Below, piece by piece: positions 32,934-40,844 of a stretch of 64,000 nucleotides of DNA (the stretch's first letter is position 1; each line of letters begins with the position of its first letter). A program made the position numbers and the translations under genes. Source of the DNA: Candidatus Villigracilis adiacens (GTDB lineage Bacteria > Chloroflexota > Anaerolineae > Anaerolineales > Villigracilaceae); contig JADJBU010000022.1 of the NCBI GenBank assembly GCA_016703605.1, forward strand, positions 434,001 through 498,000. The letters are read 5' to 3'. The notes under the pieces were generated by a model. That model ran no database searches. It saw only the letters and a program-made list of their open reading frames with translations, and was not told the DNA's origin.

Positions 32934-33803
32934 TCAAGGACCATATGGATGGTTTTTATATTTTGGGACAGTATCTACTGATGAAAAACCAGCTACTGCT
33001 GAAATTAAAGCTGGAACTGTCATGTACCATTGTTGTGTTGCCACTGAAGCTACAACGGCAACAGTGCCACTCCAAGCGCCTATAGATGCGGCAGGATTTA
33101 TTGTACTATTTACAATTATTCCTCCATCAATAGGCTTGTTCCAATTTTCCGGTAATGAAACCGACGTACTTGTTGCGAAACCAGGAGTCGTAATTCCTTG
33201 CTCAAAACTATCTTTGCCTAATGGATTAAATTCCCCAGCCCCTATTGAGACATTGGCTAGAACATTAGCGAAGTTTGGCGAATTGGACGAATCTATTCGA
33301 CTACGGCTTTTGGGGTCATAAAAAGTATATCCATCACCATATTCCATAATCATCCAATCAAAACTGGACTCGTTGCCATGTTCATTAGTGTAATTAAATC
33401 TTACAATATCACCTGCCTCTGCACTCAGTAAGACTTTATTCAAATCATTGTTCATAAACGCCCATGCCCAATAGTTCCGGTATTCGTTTTCGCCAAATCC
33501 TAAAAGTGACATAACTCTTTTTTCTGCATCATTTGGAGCAGAGCGTCGCCTATCATGCGGTTTAGCGGATTGATACGACCCATTTTGGTTATAACAAATT
33601 CCTTCTTCATCACAGGGAACATGCCCACTCGGGTCGACGTAATTCATCGGCGAGTTGTTGACGTAGGCGTAGCGGTCCAGTCCCTGCACGCCGGGTGGGA
33701 TGATGCTGTCCGCTTGGGCGAAACGTCCCAGGGCAGGGTCGTCCATGTACGAGTATTGTCCGGTAAAGGTATAGCGACTCAGGTTGCAGGCGGGTGTCGT
33801 CAC
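32934..33803 (-). CDS. Orphan Rhs tip module: core remnant plus variable C-terminal domain
   Basis: Displaced Rhs/polymorphic-toxin end. It opens with a shortened core, YTFTGQYSYMDDPALGRFAQ then ADSIIPPGVQGLDRYAYV and NNSPMNYVDPSGH, the junction used by Rhs proteins. After that the sequence is unrelated to the other tip and ends with a hydrophobic SIGAWSGTVAVVASVA segment. The core part is GC-rich and the tip AT-rich. No ATG begins the frame (open from about 33830, first candidate a GTG at 33803), as expected for an orphan module exchanged by recombination. A toxic activity cannot be named; the tip has no motif I recognise. Confidence 0.7.
   Translation of the reverse strand: MTTPACNLSRYTFTGQYSYMDDPALGRFAQADSIIPPGVQGLDRYAYVNNSPMNYVDPSGHVPCDEEGICYNQNGSYQSAKPHDRRRSAPNDAEKRVMSLLGFGENEYRNYWAWAFMNNDLNKVLLSAEAGDIVRFNYTNEHGNESSFDWMIMEYGDGYTFYDPKSRSRIDSSNSPNFANVLANVSIGAGEFNPLGKDSFEQGITTPGFATSTSVSLPENWNKPIDGGIIVNSTINPAASIGAWSGTVAVVASVATQQWYMTVPALISAVAGFSSVDTVPKYKNHPYGP
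33621..33731. repeat. Rhs core direct repeat, orphan copy
   Basis: About 110 bases encoding the QADSIIPPGVQGLDRYAYV-NNSPMNYVDPSGH core, matching 34870-34979 with only a handful of base differences. Such repeats permit exchange of Rhs tips by homologous recombination. Confidence 0.9.
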
Positions 33804-33857
33804 TGGCGCGGAGGTCCATGAGTAATCGATTTATAAAATGAGAGCCTCAAAAAAACT

Positions 33858-34175
33858 TTATAATAGTTGCCATACCCATTTAAAGAAGTTAAATATAGAA
33901 TTTATTGATAATGAGATAACTAGAAAAAGGGTATATATATATATCAAGTCAATAATATATTTCAATGTTCCATTGGAGTCTTTAATATCTATCCAATTGA
34001 TATTAGTATGGCGCGATCTAAAGTATATTTTATATAACAAATATAGTACTGAAACCCCCATTAGCGCTCTTGCTATTGGATTGTACCAATTATAAATTAG
34101 TGATCCTGTTACAGCAGCAGTCATAATGAGAATGATATACACAACATATTCAATATATTTTTTCTGTATTTTCAT
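33858..34175 (-). CDS. Small membrane protein between Rhs tips, candidate immunity protein
   Basis: The product has 105 residues with three or four hydrophobic segments (YVVYIILIMTAAVTGSLIYN, ALMGVSVLYLLYKIYF, YIIDLIYIYTLFLVISLSI) and an AT-rich gene. It lies directly downstream of the Rhs tip at 34318-35208 and upstream of the orphan tip, the expected place for an immunity gene. No family is recognised. The 142 bases before it (34176-34317) show nothing else. Confidence 0.6.
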   Translation of the reverse strand: MKIQKKYIEYVVYIILIMTAAVTGSLIYNWYNPIARALMGVSVLYLLYKIYFRSRHTNINWIDIKDSNGTLKYIIDLIYIYTLFLVISLSINSIFNFFKWVWQLL

Positions 34176-34317
34176 AATGGCATATCCTTAGCAGTTAAGT
34201 GCTTATTTGTATGTTTTTCAGAAAAGCCCGCAGCCTCTGGCGGCGCAAATGCGGCTACGAACAAAGTAAGTGATCTTTTTAGTATTATAAGAGAACTATC
34301 CAATTTGAATCGATGTT

Positions 34318-35208
34318 TCAAATTGGAGTATATATAGGTCTATTTTTGATGGGTATATTCGTTGGTGGAAGGGTAGGGGTGTTCGTTGGTGGAAGGGTAG
34401 GGGTGTTCGTTGGCGGAAAGGTAGGAGTGTTTGTTGGCGTAGGTGGGGATATCTGAGTTGGAGATGTACAAGGGTTCGTCAAGGTTTGGCATGTGGGTGT
34501 CGGTGTAGGAGGCATTGTGCATAATGACTCATCTTGCCCACATCCACCTGTTAATGATGCCGTTATAAGCGTAATACCTGTGAATACTGTAGCTGCAATT
34601 AAGCATGGAACCTCAATACCTTTGCAAGAAAATGATGGAGGAATTTCACCATTATTTCCGCTATTATTTACTGTGATTATTTGTTCAATTAATTGATCTA
34701 CACGATCGAGAGTCTTTTTTGAAGTTTCAAGCATCACATTGACTGCTTGATCTCGATATACCTGACCTTGAGGCGTTTCATTTATATAAATTACAGTTGC
34801 AGTTAAAGCAGCTGTTGTCGCAAAAGAAAGAGCTATTTCAAGACAGTAAACGGCGATTACTCCTATACAATGCCCACTCGGGTCGACATAATTCATCGGC
34901 GAGTTGTTGACGTAGGCGTAGCGGTCCAGTCCCTGCACGCCGGGTGGGATGATACTGTCGGCTTGGGCAAATCTCCCCAACGAGAAATCGTACCAGCGTG
35001 CGTTGTAGAACATCAAACCGAAGTCTGCGGCGTGGCTGAATTGACCGGTGAACCCGTACTCCGTCGGCGTGACTCCGCTTTGGTGGCGGACTTCTCCCCA
35101 GGCTTTGTATCTCGTTTGGGAGATGACTGTCCCTGCGGCATCGGTGACAATCGAAGTGGAACCCAGATGATCAGAGAGTAGATAATAGAGAGTAGTGTCT
35201 TTGCGCAT
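34318..35208 (-). CDS. Rhs core end with Pro/Thr-rich tip
   Basis: The frame has 296 residues from the ATG at 35208. It reads YYLLSDHLGSTSIVTDAAG, TRYKAWGEVRHQSG, YGFTGQFSHAADFGLMFYNA and ends its core with NYVDPSGH, the typical Rhs repeat-associated core. The tip carries two hydrophobic stretches and a Pro/Thr-rich tail of PTNTPTLPP units encoded by 24-bp repeats. The real frame probably continues upstream (NIFVGAHYEVVV can be read to about 35300), so 35208 is an internal Met rather than the native start. The upstream part is broken by frameshifts. Confidence 0.75.
   Translation of the reverse strand: MRKDTTLYYLLSDHLGSTSIVTDAAGTVISQTRYKAWGEVRHQSGVTPTEYGFTGQFSHAADFGLMFYNARWYDFSLGRFAQADSIIPPGVQGLDRYAYVNNSPMNYVDPSGHCIGVIAVYCLEIALSFATTAALTATVIYINETPQGQVYRDQAVNVMLETSKKTLDRVDQLIEQIITVNNSGNNGEIPPSFSCKGIEVPCLIAATVFTGITLITASLTGGCGQDESLCTMPPTPTPTCQTLTNPCTSPTQISPPTPTNTPTFPPTNTPTLPPTNTPTLPPTNIPIKNRPIYTPI
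34870..34979. repeat. Rhs core direct repeat, main copy
   Basis: Partner of 33621-33731, encoding the same Rhs core end. Differences include gtcgacataa versus gtcgacgtaa and gatactgtcgg versus gatgctgtccg. Confidence 0.9.
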
Positions 35209-35855
35209 GGCGATGCGTTGAGTCCCTGCGAAGTAATACTTGTTTACCTGCGTGCCTGTATCCGTGACTACGACCTCATAATGTGCGCCGACAAAAATGT
35301 TGTCGTCGAGCCGACGAAGTCGACACTACCGATTTTACCCGCTTCTTCCGTCGCCGTCGTAGGTGAAGTCCGCGGAGGAGAAGACCGGCACAGGCGGCGC
35401 GGTGGGAGTTGGGGTGATCGTCGGCGTGGAGGTGGCGGTTGGGCTTGCGCTGAGCGTAGTCGAAGCGGTCGGCGTGATGGTGGGCGTCCCTGTATTGGTG
35501 GGCGTTACGCTCGGCGCAGGCTCGACCCCTCCCCTGTAGGGGGAGGGGCTGGAGAGGTCAGGCGTGGGTGTAGAAGTCTCTCCCGTCGGGGTGGGCGTTG
35601 CGGTTGAAGGCGCGGAGATTGGTCCAATGTACGATCTGCGGCGCGATCTGGAGGTTGTCAAAGTAGACTGAGCCTGAGGTTGTAGCATCCAGCCCGCCCG
35701 TCGCCCCGAGGCGTACTTCAGCCACGCGTTGAAACCAAGTATCGTTATCCACATTGGCAATGGTACCCGCCAATGCGCCGTCAATCCAGAGCGAAAGGTA
35801 GCCGTTATTCGCGCCGGGCGCGGTTGAAGTATTCCAATTGTTATAATCCAGCCCA
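35209..35855 (-). pseudogene. Decayed upstream part of the Rhs gene
   Basis: No intact frame crosses this 647-base stretch, but recognisable pieces occur in shifting frames on the minus strand: a lectin-like segment (YLSLWIDGALAGTIANVDND, then RLGATGG and SVYFDNLQ) at about 35855-35640, a long Thr/Pro linker (TPTNTGTPTITPTAS) at about 35600-35380, FTYDGDG near 35350, and NIFVGAHYEVVV near 35300 leading into the intact tip. At least two or three frameshifts are needed. The remnant stops abruptly at the start of the EamA gene, suggesting a deletion or recombination boundary there. A dispersed CCCTCCCCTGTAGGGGGAGG element lies inside at about 35525-35550. Confidence 0.7.
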
Positions 35856-36742
35856 TGCCAAAGACCAAAATCCTTCCCTACCTCGAAGCCCTCTTTACCG
35901 TCATCGTCTGGGGAGCGACCTTTATTGCCACCAAGATCGCCCTGCGCGAAGTCTCCCCCGCCACCATCGTCTGGATTCGCTTCAGCATCGGAACCCTCAT
36001 CCTCGGCGCAGTCGTCGGGCTGAGAAGGCAATTCGCCCTGCCCGAAAAAGACGAATGGCTCTACCTCGCCCTGCTCGGCTTCCTCGGCGTCACCTTTCAC
36101 CAAATATTACAAGCCACCGGGCTGCAAACCGCCAAAGCCACCACCACCGCATGGATCGTCGCCACCACACCCGTCTTCATCGCCATCCTCGGCTGGATCG
36201 TCCTCAAAGAAAAACTAAACGGCTTGCAGGTTCTCGGCATTGTACTGGCAGGGTTCGGGGTATTGCTCATCGTCAGCAAAGGGAATATCAGTGCATTGTT
36301 CACAGGCGAAGAAGGAACCTTCGGCGATTTCCTCATCCTCATCAGCTCGGTCAACTGGGCGGTCTACACCATCCTCTCACGGCGCGAACTGGCGCGTCAC
36401 CCCGCCGCGCGCATGATGTTCTTCGTCATGCTCCTCGGCTGGCTCTTCGTTAATATCTGGATCTTCGGCTTCGGACCCGGCTTGGGCGAAATCCCAAACC
36501 TCACATCGTCGGGCTGGGGCGCCATCGTCATCCTCGGCGTCTTCGGCTCCGGGCTGGCATACATCGCCTTCTACGACGCCCTGCAGGAAATCCCCGCCTC
36601 GCAACTCGGCGCATTCTTCAACGTCGAACCGCTCGTCACCACCCTCCTTGCTTCGTTTATGATCAATGAAACCATCACTGCCATTACGCTCATCGGCGGC
36701 GCGATCATCATTTTGGGCATCTGGCTCGTGAACAGGAAATGA
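35855..36742 (+). CDS. EamA/DMT-superfamily transporter
   Basis: The product has 295 residues with ten membrane segments in two similar halves of five, as in the drug/metabolite transporter superfamily. Half one opens LEALFTVIVWGATFIATKIAL and has TTAWIVATTPVFIAILGWI; half two has FLILISSVNWAVYTILSRR and ASQLGAFFNVEPLVTTLLA. Members export amino acids or metabolites, but the substrate here is unknown. Its start overlaps the edge of the Rhs remnant on the other strand and no clear ribosome site is seen. A lectin-fold gene follows 20 bases downstream. Confidence 0.9.
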   Translation: MPKTKILPYLEALFTVIVWGATFIATKIALREVSPATIVWIRFSIGTLILGAVVGLRRQFALPEKDEWLYLALLGFLGVTFHQILQATGLQTAKATTTAWIVATTPVFIAILGWIVLKEKLNGLQVLGIVLAGFGVLLIVSKGNISALFTGEEGTFGDFLILISSVNWAVYTILSRRELARHPAARMMFFVMLLGWLFVNIWIFGFGPGLGEIPNLTSSGWGAIVILGVFGSGLAYIAFYDALQEIPASQLGAFFNVEPLVTTLLASFMINETITAITLIGGAIIILGIWLVNRK

Positions 36743-36762
36743 TGAATTATGAAGGATAAAGC

Positions 36763-37491
36763 ATGAAAGCGCGGACAACGCCCGGCGCAAGCATTGAGAA
36801 AACCGAAAAGGGATACCTGTTGACGATTCCCGCCGGAGACTCATCCTCCTATCGGTTCGCGCAGATGGACGATTACCTCGGTTTGCCCCGACGAAATTTC
36901 CCGCATCGTTCCCTGACCCTCAGCCTGCGCGCCAGAGTCTCGCACCTTTCCCTCCCCGGAACCTGGGGCTTCGGCGTTTGGAACGATCCCTTCGGCATGT
37001 CGCTCGGCTTTGGCGCAAATCGCCTGCGCCTGCCGACGCTTCCGAACGCAGCCTGGTTCTTCGGCGCATCGAAGGAAAATCATCTCTCGTTCAACAACAA
37101 CCCCGCGCAGGGATTTCTCGCGCAAAGTTTTCGTTCGCCCAAATTTCACGCATCCCTGGTCCCCGCCGGAATGGCTCTCCCCTTCTCGCCAAAGACGACC
37201 CGCCGCATAATGAGCAAGGTCATCGCCGAAGATTCATCCGCTCTCAGCGTGGACGTGACCCAATGGCACGGCTACAGGCTCGAGTGGAGTCGGAACCGCG
37301 CAGCCTGGTATGTGGACGACGCCCCAGTCTTTGAGTCGCCTGTAAGTCCGAATCCGCCGCTGGGACTGGTCATCTGGCTCGATAACCAATTTGCATCCTT
37401 CACCCCCGATGGGAAGATCGGTTTCGGCGTTCTGGAAACCCCCGACCCCGCATGGCTGGAGATCGAGGGTTTGGAGATCGCAAATCCTTGA
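36763..37491 (+). CDS. Concanavalin/GH16-like beta-sandwich protein, unknown function
   Basis: The product has 242 residues. WHGYRLEWSRNRAAWYVDDA near residue 170 and GLVIWLDNQ are the strands typical of GH16 or LamG-type beta-sandwiches, but the catalytic ExDxE of GH16 enzymes is not present. It may therefore bind carbohydrate or be a non-catalytic relative. No signal peptide is seen. AAGGATAAAGC precedes the ATG, and spacing of 20 bases suggests co-transcription with the EamA transporter. Confidence 0.6.
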   Translation: MKARTTPGASIEKTEKGYLLTIPAGDSSSYRFAQMDDYLGLPRRNFPHRSLTLSLRARVSHLSLPGTWGFGVWNDPFGMSLGFGANRLRLPTLPNAAWFFGASKENHLSFNNNPAQGFLAQSFRSPKFHASLVPAGMALPFSPKTTRRIMSKVIAEDSSALSVDVTQWHGYRLEWSRNRAAWYVDDAPVFESPVSPNPPLGLVIWLDNQFASFTPDGKIGFGVLETPDPAWLEIEGLEIANP

Positions 37492-37521
37492 GAGCCTGAA
37501 GCGCTAACTCGCGTTTTACGC

Positions 37522-38631
37522 TTACATCCCCAACCCCTTGGCTTCATTCCAAAACGCATCCATCTCCTCCAGCGTCATATCAGAGAGGTTTCGTCCTCGA
37601 TCTTTCGCGCTCTTTTCCACATACGCAAACCGTTTTTTGAATTTTATATTCGCCTCCCTCAGCGCAGATTCGGCGTCCACCTCCCGCCAGCGGGCTAAAT
37701 TGACCAGCACGAAGAACAGGTCGCCCAATTCGGCTTTTACCTGTTCGGGGTTTTCAGCGCTCTTGATCTCTTCGATCTCCTCGCAGACCTTGTCCAGCAC
37801 GTCTTCGATTTCGCGCCAGTCGAAGCCCACCCGCGCGGCACGTTCCTGGTATTCCTGCGCCTGGTTCAAGGCGGGCAATGCCGCGGGCACGCCGTCCAAT
37901 ATCCCTTTGTTTTCTTTCTGCGCCCCTCTTTCTTTTTCCTTCAATTTCTCCCAGTTCTGCAAAACCCCATCCACCCCGTCCAATGTCACATCCCCGAACA
38001 CATGCGGATGCCGCCGCACGATCTTGTCGTAGATGTGTTTGACCACATCGGTGAAGTTGAACTCCCTGTCTTGATGCGCAATATAGGAATTCAAAACGAT
38101 CTGCAATAAGAGATCGCCAAATTCTTCGCGCATACCGTCTACATCGTTCGCATCAATGGCGGAAAGGGTTTCGTATGACTCTTCGAGCAGGTGTTTGCGG
38201 AGGGTTTGATGGGTCTGCTCTTTATCCCAGGGGCAGCCATCCGGCGCGCGCAGGTGGGCTGTGATCTCGGCAAAAGCCTCGAACGATGTCCCCTCGCCGA
38301 GGGAGGGAACATAGAGCGAAACGGGATAGGATATTTCCGCGCCTACAAAGTCCGTTAATCTTTCTTCTTTCTTCTTTCCACTCTTGCCCTGAGCTGTATC
38401 GAAGAGTTCCACTTTCCACACATCAAATTCATGAGGATATACCGCCAAAAGTACTTCTTTCACCTGCGCCGCCATCTCCGCCGACTCGATCCCCACGATC
38501 AGGGTGTCCACATCGGGCGGGGTGGGAGGATAATGCCGCAGGGTAAATTCCGCTCCTTCGAGCAGGGTCAGTTTCGAGGGCGGGTCGAGGCGCAGGGTCT
38601 CGAAGACGGAGGCAATGTGTGAGAAATCCAT
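37522..38631 (-). CDS. mazG: Nucleoside triphosphate pyrophosphohydrolase MazG
   Basis: Hydrolyses (d)NTPs to NMP and pyrophosphate. The protein has 369 residues from the ATG at 38629-38631, preferred because GGAG lies 6 bases before it. Two MazG domains are seen: the first with PDGCPWDKEQTHQTLRKHL, LEESYET and EEFGDLLLQIVL, the second with RVGFDWREIEDVLDKVCEE, EEIEEIKSA and ELGDLFFVLVNLARW. The first 130 residues resemble the end of a tetrapyrrole-methylase domain often fused to MazG, here truncated. Within it a low-complexity insert (FDTAQGKSGKKKEERLTDFV) looks repeat-derived. Confidence 0.9.
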   Translation of the reverse strand: MDFSHIASVFETLRLDPPSKLTLLEGAEFTLRHYPPTPPDVDTLIVGIESAEMAAQVKEVLLAVYPHEFDVWKVELFDTAQGKSGKKKEERLTDFVGAEISYPVSLYVPSLGEGTSFEAFAEITAHLRAPDGCPWDKEQTHQTLRKHLLEESYETLSAIDANDVDGMREEFGDLLLQIVLNSYIAHQDREFNFTDVVKHIYDKIVRRHPHVFGDVTLDGVDGVLQNWEKLKEKERGAQKENKGILDGVPAALPALNQAQEYQERAARVGFDWREIEDVLDKVCEEIEEIKSAENPEQVKAELGDLFFVLVNLARWREVDAESALREANIKFKKRFAYVEKSAKDRGRNLSDMTLEEMDAFWNEAKGLGM

Positions 38632-38644
38632 CTGAATCTCCATT

Positions 38645-38699
38645 AAACGCAAAGCGCGAAACGCAAAGGGATTCCCATGCGTTCGCGCGTTTTGCGTTT
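38645..38699 (-). terminator. Hairpin between rpsI and mazG made of AAACGCAAAGCGCG repeats
   Basis: aaacgcaaagcgcgaaacgc (38645-38664) is nearly the reverse complement of gcgttcgcgcgttttgcgttt (38679-38699). It follows the rpsI stop on the minus strand, with tttaatgg after it, so it may act as a weak terminator for the ribosomal operon. It also lies just before the mazG start. Confidence 0.5.
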
Positions 38700-38718
38700 T
38701 GTTTATTGTGTTTTGCGC

Positions 38719-39111
38719 TTAGCGCTTCGTATACGTCGGCGCCTTGCGGGCTTTCTTGAGACCCGGCTTCTTGCGTTCCTTGACGCGGGCGTCGCGGGTC
38801 AGCAGCCCCTTTTTGCGCAGGGCGGAGGTCCAATCCACGTTCATGCCCTGCAGGGCGCGTGCCACGCCAAGGCGCACAGCCTCGGTCTGCCCAGCCACAC
38901 CGCCGCCGTTGACGAGCACCGAGACGTCGTATTTGGCGGCAGCCTCGCCCACCGCGCTGAACGGACGCAGGATGTCCTGCACGTCGCCGTAGCGCGAGAA
39001 GAATACGCTGCCTTCCTTTTCATTGACGGTGAACTTGCCGCTGCCAGCGGTCAGGCGCACGCGGGCGGTGCTTTCCTTGCGGCGTCCGATACCTTCGAAA
39101 TATTGAGCCAT
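38719..39111 (-). CDS. rpsI: 30S ribosomal protein S9
   Basis: The product has 130 residues with IGRRKESTARVRLTAGSG, VLVNGGGVAGQTEAVRLGVA and the basic C-terminus KKARKAPTYTKR reaching the P site of the ribosome. It ends the rplM-rpsI pair, 13 bases after rplM. Confidence 0.97.
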   Translation of the reverse strand: MAQYFEGIGRRKESTARVRLTAGSGKFTVNEKEGSVFFSRYGDVQDILRPFSAVGEAAAKYDVSVLVNGGGVAGQTEAVRLGVARALQGMNVDWTSALRKKGLLTRDARVKERKKPGLKKARKAPTYTKR

Positions 39112-39124
39112 TTTTCTTTCCTTT

Positions 39125-39568
39125 TTATTCCAAAGCCTTGAGTTTTTGCGCGCCGTGCGGGTGTTCCGCGCCGCCGTAGACCTTTAACCGTTTGAGCACG
39201 GCGCGTCCCATGCGGTTGTGCGGTAACATACCCCAGACGGCATCGCGCAGGGCGCGGTCGGGGTATTGGGCAAGCTGGTCGCGCAGTGAAATGCTCTTCA
39301 ACCCGCCGGGATACCCCGAGTGGGAGTGGTACATCTTGGTCACCAGCCGCGAATGGGTCTTCGTGCCGGTTACGGTCACATTTTGCGCGTTGACCACCAC
39401 CACGTAATCGCCCATTTCCACGCCGGGCGTGAAGGTCGGCTTATGCTTTCCAAGCAGGATGTGCGCAATACGCGCGGCAAGACGCCCAAGGTTTTTTCCC
39501 TGCGCATCCATCAAAACCCAGTCGCGCTGAATCTCAGCGGCTTTCGGATAGTACGTCTTCTGCTGCAC
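39125..39568 (-). CDS. rplM: 50S ribosomal protein L13
   Basis: The product has 147 residues from the GTG at 39566-39568, chosen because GGAG precedes it and because the protein then has family length; the open frame extends further upstream without homology. WVLMDAQGKNLGRLAARIAH, MGDYVVVVNAQNVTVTG and GMLPHNRMGRAVLKRLKVY are the L13 signatures. rpsI follows. Confidence 0.95.
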   Translation of the reverse strand: MQQKTYYPKAAEIQRDWVLMDAQGKNLGRLAARIAHILLGKHKPTFTPGVEMGDYVVVVNAQNVTVTGTKTHSRLVTKMYHSHSGYPGGLKSISLRDQLAQYPDRALRDAVWGMLPHNRMGRAVLKRLKVYGGAEHPHGAQKLKALE

Positions 39569-39651
39569 TTTCGTCTCTCCGTTTCTTATCTTATGTGTGG
39601 GATGCGCTCTCTGGCGCACCCATCGGCGCAAGAGAGCGCCAATTACGCATT

Positions 39652-40395
39652 TTATGATCCATATTCCACGTTCATCAATGTCAGCCCGTTCGCTGGAGCC
39701 AGCCCGGCGGGAAGTTTTCCCCGCCCCTTGAGGGCAAGTTCGACTTCCTTCACCGAACATCTCCCCTGCGACGCGGCGACCTGCACGTACACAAGCCTGC
39801 GGACCATGCGATATAAAAACGCATCAGCCCGGACCTCGTACTGCCACTCGCCATCCGGCTTTTTTCTCCACTCGGATCTTGTCACCGTCCGCGTCGTCGT
39901 CCCCTTATCAGAGGTCGGCGAACCGAAGGAGGCAAAATCATGTGTGCCGAGCAGGATTTGCGCCGTTTGCCCGAGGCATTCGCCGTCCATCGCGGAGGGT
40001 ATCCGCCAGGCGAAGCGTTCCCGCAAAGGGTCGCGGAGCCGGTCCTGGAAGAGGCGGTAACGATATGTCCGCGAGAGCGCGTCAAAGCGGGGATGAAAAT
40101 CCGCGTTGACAGCCGTGGCTTTTTTCACGGCAAGGTCTGCGGGCAGTTTCGCATTAAGCGCGGAGAGCAGTTTTTCCGCGGAGTGCGTCCAATCGTCGAA
40201 ATCGAACGCCGCCGCCTGCCCCGTCGCATGGACGCCGGTATCCGTCCTCCCCGCGAGGAGAACCGCCCTGCCCGCCCAGCCGAGTTGACGAAGGGCATTT
40301 TCCAATTCGCCCTGCACCGTCCGCGCGCTTGCCTGCCGCTGACTTCCGGCAAACCCGGAACCGTCGTAGGCTAGGATCACTTGGTAACGTGCCAT
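39652..40395 (-). CDS. truA: tRNA pseudouridine synthase A
   Basis: Makes pseudouridine at positions 38-40 of tRNA anticodon stems. The product has 247 residues; AGRTDTGVHATGQAAAF carries the catalytic Asp, and FHPRFDALSRTYRYRLF and FLYRMVRRLVYVQ match the family. It sits between rplQ and rplM, a common location. No clear Shine-Dalgarno sequence precedes its ATG; the spacer upstream is low-complexity repeat. Confidence 0.93.
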   Translation of the reverse strand: MARYQVILAYDGSGFAGSQRQASARTVQGELENALRQLGWAGRAVLLAGRTDTGVHATGQAAAFDFDDWTHSAEKLLSALNAKLPADLAVKKATAVNADFHPRFDALSRTYRYRLFQDRLRDPLRERFAWRIPSAMDGECLGQTAQILLGTHDFASFGSPTSDKGTTTRTVTRSEWRKKPDGEWQYEVRADAFLYRMVRRLVYVQVAASQGRCSVKEVELALKGRGKLPAGLAPANGLTLMNVEYGS

Positions 40396-40462
40396 TGATT
40401 AGAGATTAGATAATAGAGATTAGAGACAAGTCTCTTGTCATCCAGTATCCAGTCATCTACTC
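40396..40462. repeat. Low-complexity TTAGAGATTAGATAATAGAG spacer between rplQ and truA
   Basis: Units of ttagagattag and tccagtatccagtcatc fill the gap. The same type lies in the T-box leader at 5125-5280. It removes any recognisable ribosome site for truA. Confidence 0.7.
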
Positions 40463-40463
40463 T

Positions 40464-40841
40464 CTATTCCTCTACTAATTCCAACACCACCATCTCAGCC
40501 GCGTCGCCGAGGCGGGGCCCGAGTTTGGTTACGCGGGTATAGCCGCCGTTGCGCGAGGCAAAGCGCGGGGCAATCTCGTCGAACAGGCGTTTGATGACCT
40601 GGTCGTCGCCAAGTTTGGATACAGCCAGGCGGCGGGCATGGACTTTCTGCTCGGGGCTGGCATCCGCGCTGTTCTTGGCAAGCGTAATCAGGCGCTCGGC
40701 GTCGCCGCGGATCGCTGCGGCTTTCGCCTTGGTGGTCTGGATGCGCTCGTGCGTAAAGAATTGTTTGATCAGGTTGCGGCGCAGAGCGATACGCGAGCTC
40801 TTGGTGCGTCCCAACCGATAACCTGCTACTGAATGTCGCAT
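40464..40841 (-). CDS. rplQ: 50S ribosomal protein L17
   Basis: The product has 125 residues; YRLGRTKSSRIALRRNLIKQ, FFTHERIQTTKAKA and RVTKLGPRLGDAAEM are typical. It starts 3 bases after the rpoA stop in the alpha operon. Confidence 0.97.
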   Translation of the reverse strand: MRHSVAGYRLGRTKSSRIALRRNLIKQFFTHERIQTTKAKAAAIRGDAERLITLAKNSADASPEQKVHARRLAVSKLGDDQVIKRLFDEIAPRFASRNGGYTRVTKLGPRLGDAAEMVVLELVEE

Positions 40842-40844
40842 TTC

